Origin: Pseudarthrobacter sp. SSS035
Lineage (GTDB): Bacteria; Actinomycetota; Actinomycetes; Actinomycetales; Micrococcaceae
Assembly: GCF_023273875.1 (NCBI RefSeq)
Contig: NZ_CP096882.1
Coordinates: forward strand, 682,001 to 746,000
Length of the DNA: 64,000 bases
Direction: 5' to 3'
A program made the translations under genes and the position numbers. Below the pieces are notes generated by a model. It worked only from the letters and a program-made list of their open reading frames with translations, made no database searches and was not told the origin of the DNA. This document shows, piece by piece, positions 21,090-29,885 of the stretch (positions are counted from its first letter, which is position 1; every line of letters begins with the position of its first letter).

Positions 21090-22493
21090 CTAACCCGCCA
21101 CGCCGGCGAGCAGGAAGAGGACCGCCGCGATGGCGAAGCCCATGACACCGATGAGGGTTTCCATGACGGTCCAGGTCCGCAGGGTGGTCTTGACGTCCAT
21201 GCCGAAGAAGCGGCCCACCAGCCAGAAGCCGGAGTCGTTGACGTGGGAGACCACCACGGAGCCGGCAGCCACGGCGATAACCAGGGCGGCGACCTGCATG
21301 CCGGTCAGGCCGGCGGTGGCCACGGCCGGGGCGATGAGGCCAGCGGTGGTGGTCAGTGCCACGGTGGCAGAACCCTGGGCGATACGCAGGATGGCGGAGA
21401 TCAGGAAGCCTGCCAGGATCAGCGGGATGCCCAGGTTGCCCAGGACGTCGGCAAGTGCCGCGCCGATGCCGGAGGCGCGGAGCACGCCGCCGAACATGCC
21501 GCCGGCGCCGGTGATCAGGATGACCGAACAGACCGGGCCCAGCGAGGATTCGAGCAGCTTCTCGATAGCGCCGGCGTCCTTGCCGCGGCGGGCGCCCAGG
21601 ACAAACACGGCCACCAGGACTGCGATCAGCAGGGCCACCGGGGTTTCGCCGATGGTGCGCAGGACCTGGAACCACTGCTCGCCCTTGACTTCTTCAGAGA
21701 GTGCTCCGGACGAGGCGAGGGTGTTCAGGCCGGTGTTGATGAAGATCAGGACGAGCGGCAGGAGCAGCAGGCCGATGATGGTGCGGAAGCGCGGCGGGTG
21801 GGACTCGGCCTCGGCGCTGGCGTGGCCCAGGATTTCCGGCACCGGCAGGACCAGCTTCTTGCCGGTCCACAGCCCGAACAGGTAGGCGGTGACGTACCAG
21901 GTGGGGATGGCGGTGATGAGGCCGGCGATGAGGACCAGGCCAATATTGGCGTCAAAGAAGGCGGCAGCGGAGACCGGGCCCGGGTGCGGCGGCAGGAAGA
22001 TGTGCATCACGGAGAACGCACCGGCGGCGGGGAGGCCGTAGCGCAGCACTCCCCCGCCCAGGCGGTGGGCCACGGCGAAGACGACGGGCAGCATAACCAC
22101 CAGGCCGGCGTCGAAGAAGATGGGGAAGCCGAAGATCAGGGAGGCGAGGCCCAGGGCGAAGGGGGCACGCTTTTCGCCGAACACGCCGATCAGGTAGTCG
22201 GCCAGCACCTTGGCGCCGCCGCTGGTCTCCACGATGCGGCCGAGCATGGCGCCCAGGCCCACGAGGAGCGCCACGGTGCCCAGGGTGGTCCCGAAGCCGT
22301 CGATCAGCACCGGCACCACCTTGTTGGCGGGGATTCCGGTGGCGAATGCGGTCGCGAGGCTGATCACGATCAGTGCCACGAGGGCGTGCATCCGCAGCTT
22401 GATGATCAGGAACAGCAACGCGACGATCGCTGCCGCGGCGATGAGCAGCAGGGGGCCTGCGCCCAGCGTCTGGGTCCATCCTTCGATGACCAT
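21090..22493 (-). CDS. gntP: Gluconate:H+ symporter (GntP family)
   Basis: A 467-residue permease with about 12-14 hydrophobic helices. MVIEGWTQTLGAGPLLLIAAAAIVALLFLIIKLRMHALVALI, FGFPIFFDAGLVVMLPVVFAVA, HIFLPPHPGPVSAAAFF and VVSHVNDSGFWLVGRFFGM are strongly conserved GntP blocks. AGGAG lies 3-4 nt before the ATG on the minus strand. It follows the gluconokinase gene by about 95 bp and is read in the same direction, so uptake and phosphorylation of gluconate are coupled. Control by the adjacent GntR-family regulator is expected. Confidence 0.92.
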   Translation of the reverse strand: MVIEGWTQTLGAGPLLLIAAAAIVALLFLIIKLRMHALVALIVISLATAFATGIPANKVVPVLIDGFGTTLGTVALLVGLGAMLGRIVETSGGAKVLADYLIGVFGEKRAPFALGLASLIFGFPIFFDAGLVVMLPVVFAVAHRLGGGVLRYGLPAAGAFSVMHIFLPPHPGPVSAAAFFDANIGLVLIAGLITAIPTWYVTAYLFGLWTGKKLVLPVPEILGHASAEAESHPPRFRTIIGLLLLPLVLIFINTGLNTLASSGALSEEVKGEQWFQVLRTIGETPVALLIAVLVAVFVLGARRGKDAGAIEKLLESSLGPVCSVILITGAGGMFGGVLRASGIGAALADVLGNLGIPLILAGFLISAILRIAQGSATVALTTTAGLIAPAVATAGLTGMQVAALVIAVAAGSVVVSHVNDSGFWLVGRFFGMDVKTTLRTWTVMETLIGVMGFAIAAVLFLLAGVAG

Positions 22494-22587
22494 GGTTCTC
22501 CTTTGAAACAGAAACTAATGAAATATTGGGGAAAATTTGACGGGCTCAGCGGCCCGGCCCAGGCGCCCGGCCCAGCAGGCGCTGAGC

Positions 22588-23151
22588 TCAGCTGGCGCTG
22601 GGCTCCAGGCGGGCGATCGGTGCCGAACCCGCGGGAAGCGCGAGGCCAGCCAGCACGGCGGCGACGATCTCCTCCGGGGAGTTGGAGATGTCCAGGCGGC
22701 GGCTGCCGGCGGCGAGTTCGTTGCCGGTCAGCGGTTCCAGGGTGGCCAGCTGGCTGGGCAGGAGCGTGGACGGCATGAAGTGGCCTTCGCGGCCCTGCAT
22801 GCGCTGGCCGATCAGGTCGGCGCCCCCGTCGAGGTGGATGAACAGGACCCGGCCCTGCGCGTCGGCGAGCAGCTGCCGGTAGCTCTGCTTAAGTGCGGAG
22901 CAGGTGAGCACTGTGCTCTTCCCGGCAGCGGCATTTGCGGTCATCCAGTCCTGGATTTCCCGCAGCCAGGGCCAGCGGTCCCCGTCCTGCAGGGGAATGC
23001 CCTGGGTCATCTTGTCGATGTTGGACTGGGGGTGGAACTCGTCCGCTTCGGCGCAGGCCCAGCCAAGCTGCTGGGAAAGCGCTGCCGCAATGGTGGACTT
23101 GCCGGAACCGGCAACGCCCATCACCACCAGGTGCGTGGCTGGATACTGCAT
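22588..23151 (-). CDS. gntK: Gluconokinase
   Basis: A 187-residue kinase: VVMGVAGSGKSTIAAALSQQLG (P-loop GVAGSGKST), EADEFHPQSNIDKMTQGIPLQDGDRWPWL, VLTCSALKQSYRQLL and GHFMPSTLLPSQLATLEPL. These fix it as a GntK-type gluconokinase making 6-phosphogluconate for the pentose phosphate pathway. GGAGGTAAAAC precedes the ATG. It is first in the gntK-gntP unit and divergent from the regulator gene. Confidence 0.93.
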   Translation of the reverse strand: MQYPATHLVVMGVAGSGKSTIAAALSQQLGWACAEADEFHPQSNIDKMTQGIPLQDGDRWPWLREIQDWMTANAAAGKSTVLTCSALKQSYRQLLADAQGRVLFIHLDGGADLIGQRMQGREGHFMPSTLLPSQLATLEPLTGNELAAGSRRLDISNSPEEIVAAVLAGLALPAGSAPIARLEPSAS

Positions 23152-23251
23152 GTTTTACCTCCGAAGAAGACGCCGTTGGCTAAATGAAGAAAGCTCATTG
23201 CGCATCTCACAGGGAACTGCGCCGGGAGATAAGGTATCACCATTTATGGCC

Positions 23252-23263
23252 ATTGATACTATC
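23252..23263. promoter_or_regulatory. Candidate GntR-type operator in the gntK-gntR intergenic region
   Basis: ATTGATACTATC, read on the other strand as GATAGTATCAAT, closely resembles the Corynebacterium glutamicum GntR1/2 gluconate-repressor site as I recall it (core GATAGTACCAAT). It lies between the divergent starts of gntK and the regulator, and its TACTAT (23257-23262) could be the -10 box for the regulator. Related half-matches occur at ~23232-23246 and ~23302-23312. Confidence 0.5.
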
Positions 23264-23342
23264 TTTTGGTGTCACAAGTCATACCTTTGGGACTTTGTCG
23301 GTACCATTGGAGGGCGCACAGGCGCAGAGGAAAGCGGGAAAG

Positions 23343-24077
23343 ATGTCGACGGCGACACCACCAGACGCGGATGACGCGCACGACGGCGGGGCCTCCCCCG
23401 CCATGCATGAACGCGTCCTCGAGGCGGTTGGCTCTGCCATCGCGGCAGGGAGCCTTCCTCCGGGCAGCCGGCTGACCCTTGAGGGCCTCCAGCAGGAGTA
23501 CGGCATCTCCCGCACCGTTGCGCGGGACAGCATGAAGGTCCTGGAGTCCATGAACCTGGTGTATTCGCGCCGGCGGGTGGGCATCGTGGTCCAGGAGCGC
23601 AGGCTGTGGAACGTCTTCGATCCCAAGCTGGTGCGCTGGCGCCTGGGCTCAGTCCGGCGCGATATCCAGTACAGCAGCCTCACGGAGCTGCGCATCGCCG
23701 TCGAGCCTATTGCGGCCGCAGGTGCTGCCCGCCGGGCGAGCGCCGCGGAACGGGCCAGGCTGGTTGCCCTGGCTGCGGAGCTGCGGCGGCTGGGCGAAGC
23801 CGGAGAACTTGAGGCGTTCCTGGCGGTGGACATCGAGTTCCACTGCCTGTTGCTCCAAAGCTGCGGCAATGAGATGTTCACAGCTTTGGAAGGCATGGTG
23901 GCCGAGGTGCTCACCAGCCGGACCCAGCAGGGCCTGATGCCCTTCAAACCGCGGAACGAAGCCTTACAGGCCCACGAGGATGCTGCGGCGGCGGTGGCCC
24001 GTGGAGACGCGGTGGGGGCGGAGACCGCCGTCCACCACATCCTGGACGAGGTCCGGAACGCGATGGGCCTGCACTGA
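23343..24077 (+). CDS. GntR-family (FadR subfamily) regulator of gluconate genes
   Basis: A 244-residue regulator: winged helix VLEAVGSAIAAGSLPPGSRLTLEGLQQEYGISRTVARDSMKVLESMNLVYSRRRVGIVV, then an all-helical FCD ligand domain (LTELRIAVEPIAAAGAARRAS, FLAVDIEFHCLLLQSCGNEMF, HEDAAAAVARGD) with the D/H residues that bind a metal in this family. I chose ATG 23343 (GAGGAAAG upstream) over the open frame back to 23184, which has no domain signature. Its position opposite gntK-gntP suggests gluconate-responsive repression; the candidate site lies between them. Confidence 0.85.
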   Translation: MSTATPPDADDAHDGGASPAMHERVLEAVGSAIAAGSLPPGSRLTLEGLQQEYGISRTVARDSMKVLESMNLVYSRRRVGIVVQERRLWNVFDPKLVRWRLGSVRRDIQYSSLTELRIAVEPIAAAGAARRASAAERARLVALAAELRRLGEAGELEAFLAVDIEFHCLLLQSCGNEMFTALEGMVAEVLTSRTQQGLMPFKPRNEALQAHEDAAAAVARGDAVGAETAVHHILDEVRNAMGLH

Positions 24078-24171
24078 CTCTTTCGGGATGCCGCGTTAGT
24101 GAGTAGCCTGCAATTAGGGGCTCATGCAAAGGGCCCATAGCTGTCATGCAGAAGTATCTGTGAGGTGAAAA

Positions 24172-25926
24172 ATGGCCATCACCGGACATTCACGAATAGG
24201 GACTGCCTCAACCGCTGCTCCCCCGGTGGTACCCCTGCGTAAAGGCTCCATGGTGGTCGGCTGGCTCACCTCCACCGACCACAAAGTCATCGGGTATATG
24301 TACCTGATCGCCTCGTTTGTGTTCTTCCTGATGGCCGGAGTTATGGCCCTGCTGATCCGGGCTGAACTGTTCGAACCGGGCATGCAGGTCCTGCAGACCA
24401 AGGAGCAGTACAACCAGCTCTTCACGATGCACGGCACCATGATGCTGCTGATGTTCGCCACACCGCTGTTCGCCGGCTTCACCAACTTCATCATGCCGCT
24501 GCAGATCGGTGCCCCCGACGTCGCGTTCCCGCGGCTGAACGCCCTGGCCTTCTGGTTCTTCCTCTTCGGATCCACCATCGCCGTCGCGGGCTTCATCACC
24601 CCGCAGGGCGCGGCATCGTTCGGCTGGTTCGCCTACGCGCCACTGAACAACACCACCTTCACCCCCGGCGTGGGCGGTGACCTGTGGGTCTTCGGCCTGG
24701 CGCTGTCCGGCTTCGGCACCATCCTGGGTGCGGTCAACTTCATCACCACCATCATCTGCATGCGCGCCCCGGGCCTGACCATGTGGCGGATGCCCATCTT
24801 CACCTGGAACGCCCTGGTGACGTCCATCCTGGTGATCATGGCATTCCCGCCGCTCGCCGCGGCACTGTTTGCCCTAGGGGCCGACCGCAAGTTCGGCGCC
24901 CACATCTATGATCCGGAGAACGGCGGCGCGGTCCTGTGGCAGCACTTGTTCTGGTTCTTCGGCCACCCCGAGGTGTACATCATTGCGCTGCCGTTCTTCG
25001 GCATTGTGTCCGAGATCTTCCCGGTCTTCAGCCGCAAACCGATCTTCGGCTACAAGGGCCTGGTCTACGCCACCATCGCCATCGCCGCGCTGTCCATGAC
25101 CGTGTGGGCGCACCACATGTACGTGACCGGTTCGGTGCTGCTGCCGTTCTTCGCCTTCATGACCATGCTCATCGCAGTACCTACCGGCGTGAAGTTCTTC
25201 AACTGGATCGGCACCATGTGGCGGGGATCCCTGACGTTCGAGGCTCCCATGCTGTGGAGCCTCGGCTTCCTCATCACGTTCCTTTTCGGCGGTCTGACCG
25301 GGATCATCCTGGCTTCGCCGCCGCTGGACTTCCACGTATCTGATTCCTACTTCGTGGTGGCGCACTTCCACTACGTGGTGTTCGGCACCGTGGTGTTCGC
25401 AATGTTCGCAGGCTTCTACTTCTGGTGGCCAAAATTCACCGGCAGGATGCTCAACGAGCGCCTCGGAAAGATCCACTTCTGGATGCTGTTCCTGGGCTTC
25501 CACGGCACGTTCCTGATCCAGCACTGGCTGGGGGTCAAGGGCATGCCCCGCCGCTACGCCGACTACCTGGTGGAGGACAACTTCACGTGGATGAACCAGT
25601 TCTCCACCATCTCGTCATACCTTCTGGGCGCCTCGACCATTCCCTTCTTCTGGAACGTCTACATCACGTGGCGCAGCAGGGAGCGCGTTGAGGTGGATGA
25701 CCCGTGGGGCTTTGGCGCCTCGCTCGAATGGGCCACCTCCTGCCCGCCGCCGCGCCACAACTTCACCTCGTTGCCCCGCATCCGTTCGGAGCGTCCCGCC
25801 CTGGACCTTCACCATCCGGAACTCGCACAGCATTTACATGACACCTCCCACAGCCCTGCCGCGGCCGCTCTGGGTGCTGCGGATATCGGCGAAAAGGATG
25901 TACGCAATCCGAACCCGGACGAGTGA
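24172..25926 (+). CDS. ctaD: Cytochrome c oxidase subunit I
   Basis: A 584-residue haem-copper oxidase subunit with 12 helices. STDHKVIGYMYLIASFVFF at the start, TMHGTMM with the low-spin haem histidine, FWFFGHPEVYIIALPFFGIVSEIFPVFSRKP (CuB ligand and the His-Tyr crosslink), MTVWAHHMYVTG (two CuB histidines) and DSYFVVAHFHYVVFG (haem a3 and a ligands). GAGGTGAAAA precedes the ATG. No ctaC, ctaE or ctaF genes are beside it, so this is an isolated copy, possibly a second ctaD. The C-terminal tail (~60 residues) is hydrophilic, as in actinobacterial forms. Confidence 0.95.
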   Translation: MAITGHSRIGTASTAAPPVVPLRKGSMVVGWLTSTDHKVIGYMYLIASFVFFLMAGVMALLIRAELFEPGMQVLQTKEQYNQLFTMHGTMMLLMFATPLFAGFTNFIMPLQIGAPDVAFPRLNALAFWFFLFGSTIAVAGFITPQGAASFGWFAYAPLNNTTFTPGVGGDLWVFGLALSGFGTILGAVNFITTIICMRAPGLTMWRMPIFTWNALVTSILVIMAFPPLAAALFALGADRKFGAHIYDPENGGAVLWQHLFWFFGHPEVYIIALPFFGIVSEIFPVFSRKPIFGYKGLVYATIAIAALSMTVWAHHMYVTGSVLLPFFAFMTMLIAVPTGVKFFNWIGTMWRGSLTFEAPMLWSLGFLITFLFGGLTGIILASPPLDFHVSDSYFVVAHFHYVVFGTVVFAMFAGFYFWWPKFTGRMLNERLGKIHFWMLFLGFHGTFLIQHWLGVKGMPRRYADYLVEDNFTWMNQFSTISSYLLGASTIPFFWNVYITWRSRERVEVDDPWGFGASLEWATSCPPPRHNFTSLPRIRSERPALDLHHPELAQHLHDTSHSPAAAALGAADIGEKDVRNPNPDE

Positions 25927-25938
25927 CCGCGCGGGGGT

Positions 25939-25987
25939 CTGGGCCCACGCCCGCCTGGTTCCCTGGCCGAGCTTGCGAGGTTAGGGG
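25939..25987 (+). repeat. Intergenic repeat B, copy 1
   Basis: TGGGCCCACGCCCGC, then GGTTCCCTGGCCGAGC and TTGCGAGGTTAGGG. A second copy is at 28590-28637. CCCTGGCC can pair with GGTTAGGG (8 pairs, two G-U) when transcribed left to right, so the element can form an RNA hairpin just after ctaD. Confidence 0.75.
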
Positions 25988-25998
25988 GCGGGTGGGGA

Positions 25999-27246
25999 CT
26001 AAACCGAGCGGCCCACAGCCTGGGCCGCCAGCAGGAACTTCACGCCGCCGTCGGTTAGCAGTGCCCTGTCAAGAGGCGCCACTTTGGGCGCCGTCAGGTG
26101 CAGGCACTCGAAGTTCCAACGCACCACACGGTTGATGTCGCTAACCCACTCGTCCGGGATGGGATGGCCGGAGCGGGTGACAAACCCGGCGGCCAGCATG
26201 GCGCCGCGGATCGCCTCCCTCTCACGGTTCCAGGTGGGCGCGATGCCACTGAGGTGCCAGTCCGTGTGGACGCGGGTGACCAGCCGGACAGCGTCGTGTT
26301 CCTGACGGCCGACGGCATCCACGAGGTAGTCCCAGAGCTCCGCGGGCCGTTCCAGGCAGCGTTTGCCGCGCGGCGTGAGCACCAGCCTGCCCTTGAACTT
26401 CCGAAGGAGCTTCCAGTCGATGAGGTGCAGCCGGAGCTCGAGAACCGGCCGTGCGTGCGTCTCGCGGTTTCCCTTGCCCATGATGGGATCGCTCCAGCCG
26501 AGCTCGTCCATGGCGCGCTTGACCATGGCGGGCTTCAGGTAGCCGTCCTTCGTGAGTTCCAGGCCGTCCGGAGCGGCGTTTTCCAACAGCCAGCGGACCG
26601 GCAGCAGCACGGCGTCACGCTCCTCGTCGGCGAGTGGCTGCGGCCACCATTGGAGGCTGAGCAGCCGGAGTTTGCGGTTGGCGGCCTGAGGGTCGAACGT
26701 TGCGGGGGCGAAGTGGCTGCCGTACTCGCCCGTGGCGCCGAAGATCCAGGACGTCGCATCCGCGTGTTCCGGATGCTCCGGGTCCGCGACGATTTGCAGC
26801 AGTCGCTGGTAACCGTGGGGCCCGCCGGAGTCCTCCACGGGTCCGCGGGTGGCGCCATCGACGCACAGCAGTTCCCCGGCCGGCAGGTCCGCCGAACCAA
26901 ACACCTCCACGTGATGCGTCCAGCTGTCGCCAAAGTCGTATTCGTACTCCAGCGCGCTTCCCGGCTTTTGGGCATCCAGCAGTTCGGAAAGGACGACGCC
27001 GGAGGCCGGCTCTGCGTCCAGATCTTCCGTGAGGTCCTGGGGACCCACAATCTCCCGCGGCTTTCCGGCGCGGTCCACGCAGCGGACGGCGTAGAGGTGG
27101 CTGTTTTCCCAGCCGAAGGCGGCCTGGACAGCGAGGTGGAACTCGGGAACCGTCAGCGTCACGGGGACCTGCAGCCTTCGCCAGATCAACGGTTCGGTGT
27201 CCGTGATGCTGATCCGGAGGTCGAAGGCGGGAACGGAAAGTTGCAT
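25999..27246 (-). CDS. pRiA4b ORF-3-like protein
   Basis: A 415-residue protein. The N-terminus FDLRISITDTEPLIWRRLQVPVTLTVPEFHLAVQAAFGWENSHLYAV, then LEYEYDFGDSWTHHVEVFG and CVDGATRGPVEDSGGPHGYQRLLQIVADPEHPEHADATSW, are the conserved signatures of the plasmid pRiA4b ORF-3 family. The second half (~200-415) is a separate alpha-helical region common in actinobacterial members. The family is widespread and of unknown biochemical role. It ends the conserved segment before two less typical genes. Confidence 0.85.
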   Translation of the reverse strand: MQLSVPAFDLRISITDTEPLIWRRLQVPVTLTVPEFHLAVQAAFGWENSHLYAVRCVDRAGKPREIVGPQDLTEDLDAEPASGVVLSELLDAQKPGSALEYEYDFGDSWTHHVEVFGSADLPAGELLCVDGATRGPVEDSGGPHGYQRLLQIVADPEHPEHADATSWIFGATGEYGSHFAPATFDPQAANRKLRLLSLQWWPQPLADEERDAVLLPVRWLLENAAPDGLELTKDGYLKPAMVKRAMDELGWSDPIMGKGNRETHARPVLELRLHLIDWKLLRKFKGRLVLTPRGKRCLERPAELWDYLVDAVGRQEHDAVRLVTRVHTDWHLSGIAPTWNREREAIRGAMLAAGFVTRSGHPIPDEWVSDINRVVRWNFECLHLTAPKVAPLDRALLTDGGVKFLLAAQAVGRSV

Positions 27247-27281
27247 GGAGGCAATCCTTCCAGAGTGCGGCCGGGGATCGG

Positions 27282-27962
27282 TTATGGTGCAGGCTCAACG
27301 GACTCAACTGCATAGGGTTTGGTGGCCGACCGCCGCAGCGGATGACGCAGGCGCACCTGGTACGGACCGTTCCGGAACGTGGCGCGGGGGTCCAACTGGA
27401 CAAGCACGAGTGGTTCGTCACTGGCGGAGTCCAGTCGCACCACCATGCCGTCGCGCCGCCCGTCCACCAACAGCGGGGTAGCCGGTTCCACGGCGGTTTC
27501 CTTAAAACGTTCCCGATACTCCTGCCCTGCGGCCAGGAAGAGTATCCCATGGGCCAGCCCAATGACTTTCAGCGGGACCACGGCGTCAGGCGGTGGGGGT
27601 TCGGGGGTGGGCCGGGCTTGCTGGTGGTATTCCTGCGCAGCTGACGCCCTGGCTGCCTTGGCGTGCCGGTTGCATTCCGCGCACCGGGTTCGCTCCCCCA
27701 CAGCGGCCAATAGGGTCACTAGCAGTCTTCTGGGGGCGTGGTCCCAGCTGTCGGCCACCACCGGACACCACGCCGGGTGATAGACCGTCCCGTATTTCAT
27801 CACATAGACCTGGTCATCGCCCAGTACGGGCACCCCCTCCCGGCGGGCGGCGGGCTCCACCGGCTTGAGCTCGCCGAGGCCTCTGGTCTCTACCTGGGCG
27901 GGGCGGCTGCCGTTGACGTACTTGCGGATGAGCGGACTGAGTTGACGTTTTGGTATTGGCAC
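27282..27962 (-). CDS. Unknown protein with HxxxC...CxxC metal-site-like motif
   Basis: About 226 residues if started at GTG 27962 (AGAGAGG upstream); the frame is open to 28070. It shows LIRKYVNGSRPAQVETRGLGEL, VLGDDQVYVMKYGTVYHPAWCPVV and ERTRCAECNRH. The HPAWC...CAECNRH spacing looks like a zinc-binding or Ada-like metal site. A Pro-rich linker separates this from a C-terminal beta-rich part with VPLKVIGLAHGILFLAAGQEYRERF and MVVRLDSASDEPLVLVQLDPRATFRNGPYQVRLRHPL. I do not recognise the family. It lies ~35 bp upstream of the pRiA4b gene on the same strand. Confidence 0.55.
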   Translation of the reverse strand: MPIPKRQLSPLIRKYVNGSRPAQVETRGLGELKPVEPAARREGVPVLGDDQVYVMKYGTVYHPAWCPVVADSWDHAPRRLLVTLLAAVGERTRCAECNRHAKAARASAAQEYHQQARPTPEPPPPDAVVPLKVIGLAHGILFLAAGQEYRERFKETAVEPATPLLVDGRRDGMVVRLDSASDEPLVLVQLDPRATFRNGPYQVRLRHPLRRSATKPYAVESVEPAP

Positions 27963-28084
27963 GAAGTGCGGGCCTCTCTGTGCGGCGGGATGGACTCGAT
28001 CCCCCCTGCTTGCCCACTGACTATCTTGAAGGGGTTTCTCGCAAGTTGCCAGTCGGGCGCTTTGAAGCACATCCGGGTTAACAA

Positions 28085-28118
28085 AAAGCAGGGCCGGTCT
28101 AATGACCGGCCCTGCTTT
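28085..28118 (-). terminator. Rho-independent terminator of the cold-shock gene
   Basis: AAAGCAGGGCCGGTC (28085-28099), loop TAAT, then GACCGGCCCTGCTTT (28104-28118): a perfect 15-bp stem. On the minus strand it is followed by TTTGTT, so it ends transcription from the cold-shock gene. Confidence 0.9.
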
Positions 28119-28155
28119 GAAAATGAAACCCTAAGGCCCCAGAATCTCTAAAGAA

Positions 28156-28359
28156 TTAGAGTGCCTGGATGTTGACGGCCTGGGGACCCTTGGGGCCCTG
28201 CTCGGTTTCGAAGGAAACCTTCTGGTTCTCTTCGAGTGAGCGGAAGCCGGAAGAGGCGATCGCGGAGTAGTGAGCGAAAACGTCCTGTGAGGAGTCATCG
28301 GGGGAAATGAAGCCGAAGCCCTTTTCAGCGTTAAACCATTTGACGGTACCAGTAGCCAT
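28156..28359 (-). CDS. Cold-shock protein (CspA family)
   Basis: A 67-residue single cold-shock domain: GTVKWFNAEKGFGFI with RNP1 (KGFGFI, residues 13-18) and DVFAHYSAI with RNP2 (residues 27-32), ending QAVNIQAL. It binds single-stranded RNA/DNA and melts RNA structure. A ribosome site (GAAGGACAAAAAT) lies just upstream. About 200 nt of non-coding sequence precedes it on the minus strand, as expected for the long structured leader of this family. A strong terminator follows. Confidence 0.95.
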   Translation of the reverse strand: MATGTVKWFNAEKGFGFISPDDSSQDVFAHYSAIASSGFRSLEENQKVSFETEQGPKGPQAVNIQAL

Positions 28360-28560
28360 TATTTTTGTCCTTCGTGAAGGTGGAGGAAAAGTCCCGACTT
28401 TCGGGTCCTCCGGTGTGGGGTGTTCAAAACCGCTACTTCAGAAAGACGCGGACTTTCGACCGCGCGTACTGCCTGAACTACCAACTGCATAAACACAACA
28501 ACAGGATCAACACTACAGGAGATTTTCCGAACCATTTACCACCGGCCAACGAGACGGGTG
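28360..28560 (-). other. Long untranslated leader region of the cold-shock gene
   Basis: No gene is seen here on either strand. The region is less GC-rich than its surroundings, with AACACAACAACAGG and similar unstructured stretches alternating with short stems. It is the expected place for a cold-shock leader and promoter; I could not assign a clear -35/-10 pair. Confidence 0.4.
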
Positions 28561-28640
28561 GTTGAGCCTCCACGAACCGGTGGTTGAGCCTGGGCCCACG
28601 ACCGCAGGGTTCCCTGGCCGAGCTTGCGAGGTTAGGGAGC
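28561..28640 (+). repeat. Intergenic repeats A and B fused (B copy 2)
   Basis: Two partial repeat A units (GGTGGTTGAGCC at ~28558 and 28579) run directly into repeat B (TGGGCCCACGACCGC then CCCTGGCCGAGCTTGCGAGG, 28590-28637). This is the only place where the two families join. The IS element begins ~20 bp downstream. Confidence 0.7.
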
Positions 28641-28654
28641 CCCGGGGAATCATG

Positions 28655-29885
28655 TCAAGATGCCCGCGTAGCCCTTATCGAAGAATCATTTGATTGTGCC
28701 CGGATGGTCGGTTGGCTTTTAGGGCCTTGCTTTGCCGTGGTCAAGGTGAGCAGCTCGGAGCAGAGGGCTTGAACTTGACGTTGGATTGCGGCTGGATTCA
28801 AGGGCTTGTTCTCCCTCTTCAGCTTGGCCTTCACGACTTGCCGGACGGTGCCCTCGTCGGCCAGGACCCGTTCGTATGGGGTCGCCGGCAGGTCATACTT
28901 CTTGGTGATCTTTGGGCCGGTTCGGATCTTCTGGACGAGTTTCTGCTGGGGTCCAAAGTGGTTGGTCAGCTGCCCTTGCAACGCCCAGATCCGGCTCAGC
29001 AGCTCCAGCTCCGCCGCCGTGTCGTAGCGGTGATATCCGACGGTTTGCCGGACAACATGCCAGTTCTTCTGTTCCACATGGGCGCCGTCATTTTTGTTCC
29101 CGGGCCTGGACCGGGTGAAGGTCAGTTGCTCCTGCTCACACCACCGCAGCAGCTCCCAATTGATGAACTCGCTCCCGTTGTCCGAATCGATCCCGACGAT
29201 CGGGAACGGGAACGCCGCGGTGGCTTCCTTGATCGCGGCGAACACCCATTTCTGGGCCTTGTTCCTCACCGACCGGGTCTCGGTCCACCCCGGTGCAAAT
29301 GTCAGTGATTGTCAGGGTGAAGCAGAACTCACCCAAGGAATTGCCGCCCTCGTGGCCGACCAGATCAATCTCCACAAAACCGGGCACCGCATCGTCCCAC
29401 TCAGCCCAGGTCCGCATCGGGATGGAGTCCTTGAGCAGTGTTCCGGGCTTGGTGTGGGAACGGCCCCTTGGGTCGAGTTTCCCCCGGTCTGCCTTGAGCC
29501 GGCGGTCGATGGTGGCCGGGGCGATCTTCAGCAACAACGCCGCCGTCCCGTCCTCGATACTCAGCTCCTTGAACCGGCGCAGCCGCGGAACCAAATCCGG
29601 CAGCGCTGCTGCCAGCAGACGCCCGCACGGGGTGCCCTGGACGGCCCAGCAGAACCGCAACGCCTCGATCACGTCTTCGCCGTAGACCGGGGCCCTGAGC
29701 GGCCGGGCCTTGACCTGTCTGAGCACCAAGGCCTGCCGCAGGGCCTTCCGCGCATGGTCCCGGTGCCAAAGCGTCAGGGCGCACAGCTCGTCCAGGATGG
29801 TCTTCTTGGCCGCACGGTCCGACCGGGCATATCGGAGGGCAGTGGTCTTCGTGACGGCCTTGCGTTCGCTCATCGAAAGCTCCAT
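28655..29885 (-). pseudogene. DDE transposase (integrase catalytic core), frameshifted
   Basis: The first frame (29885 to ~29290) gives an N-terminal helical/HTH region (LRYARSDRAAKKTILDELCALTLWHRDHARKALRQAL) and the first catalytic Asp in GFVEIDLVGHEGG. The second frame (from ~29290 down to 28655) continues with VRNKAQKWVFAAIKE, second Asp in VGIDSDNGSEFIN and Glu in NKNDGAHVEQKNW. Joining needs one base removed from the C4 run at 29288-29291, after which TLTITDICTGWTETRSVRNKAQ is continuous. The D-D-E set is otherwise complete. The family belongs to the rve/IS481-like superfamily; the exact IS family is not certain. Confidence 0.82.

Noticed and set aside
20898..22778. A 626-codon plus-strand frame opposite gntP
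   Set aside because: Reads as Gly/Asp/Gln/His-rich low-complexity, the usual mirror of a membrane protein; gntP on the other strand is certain.
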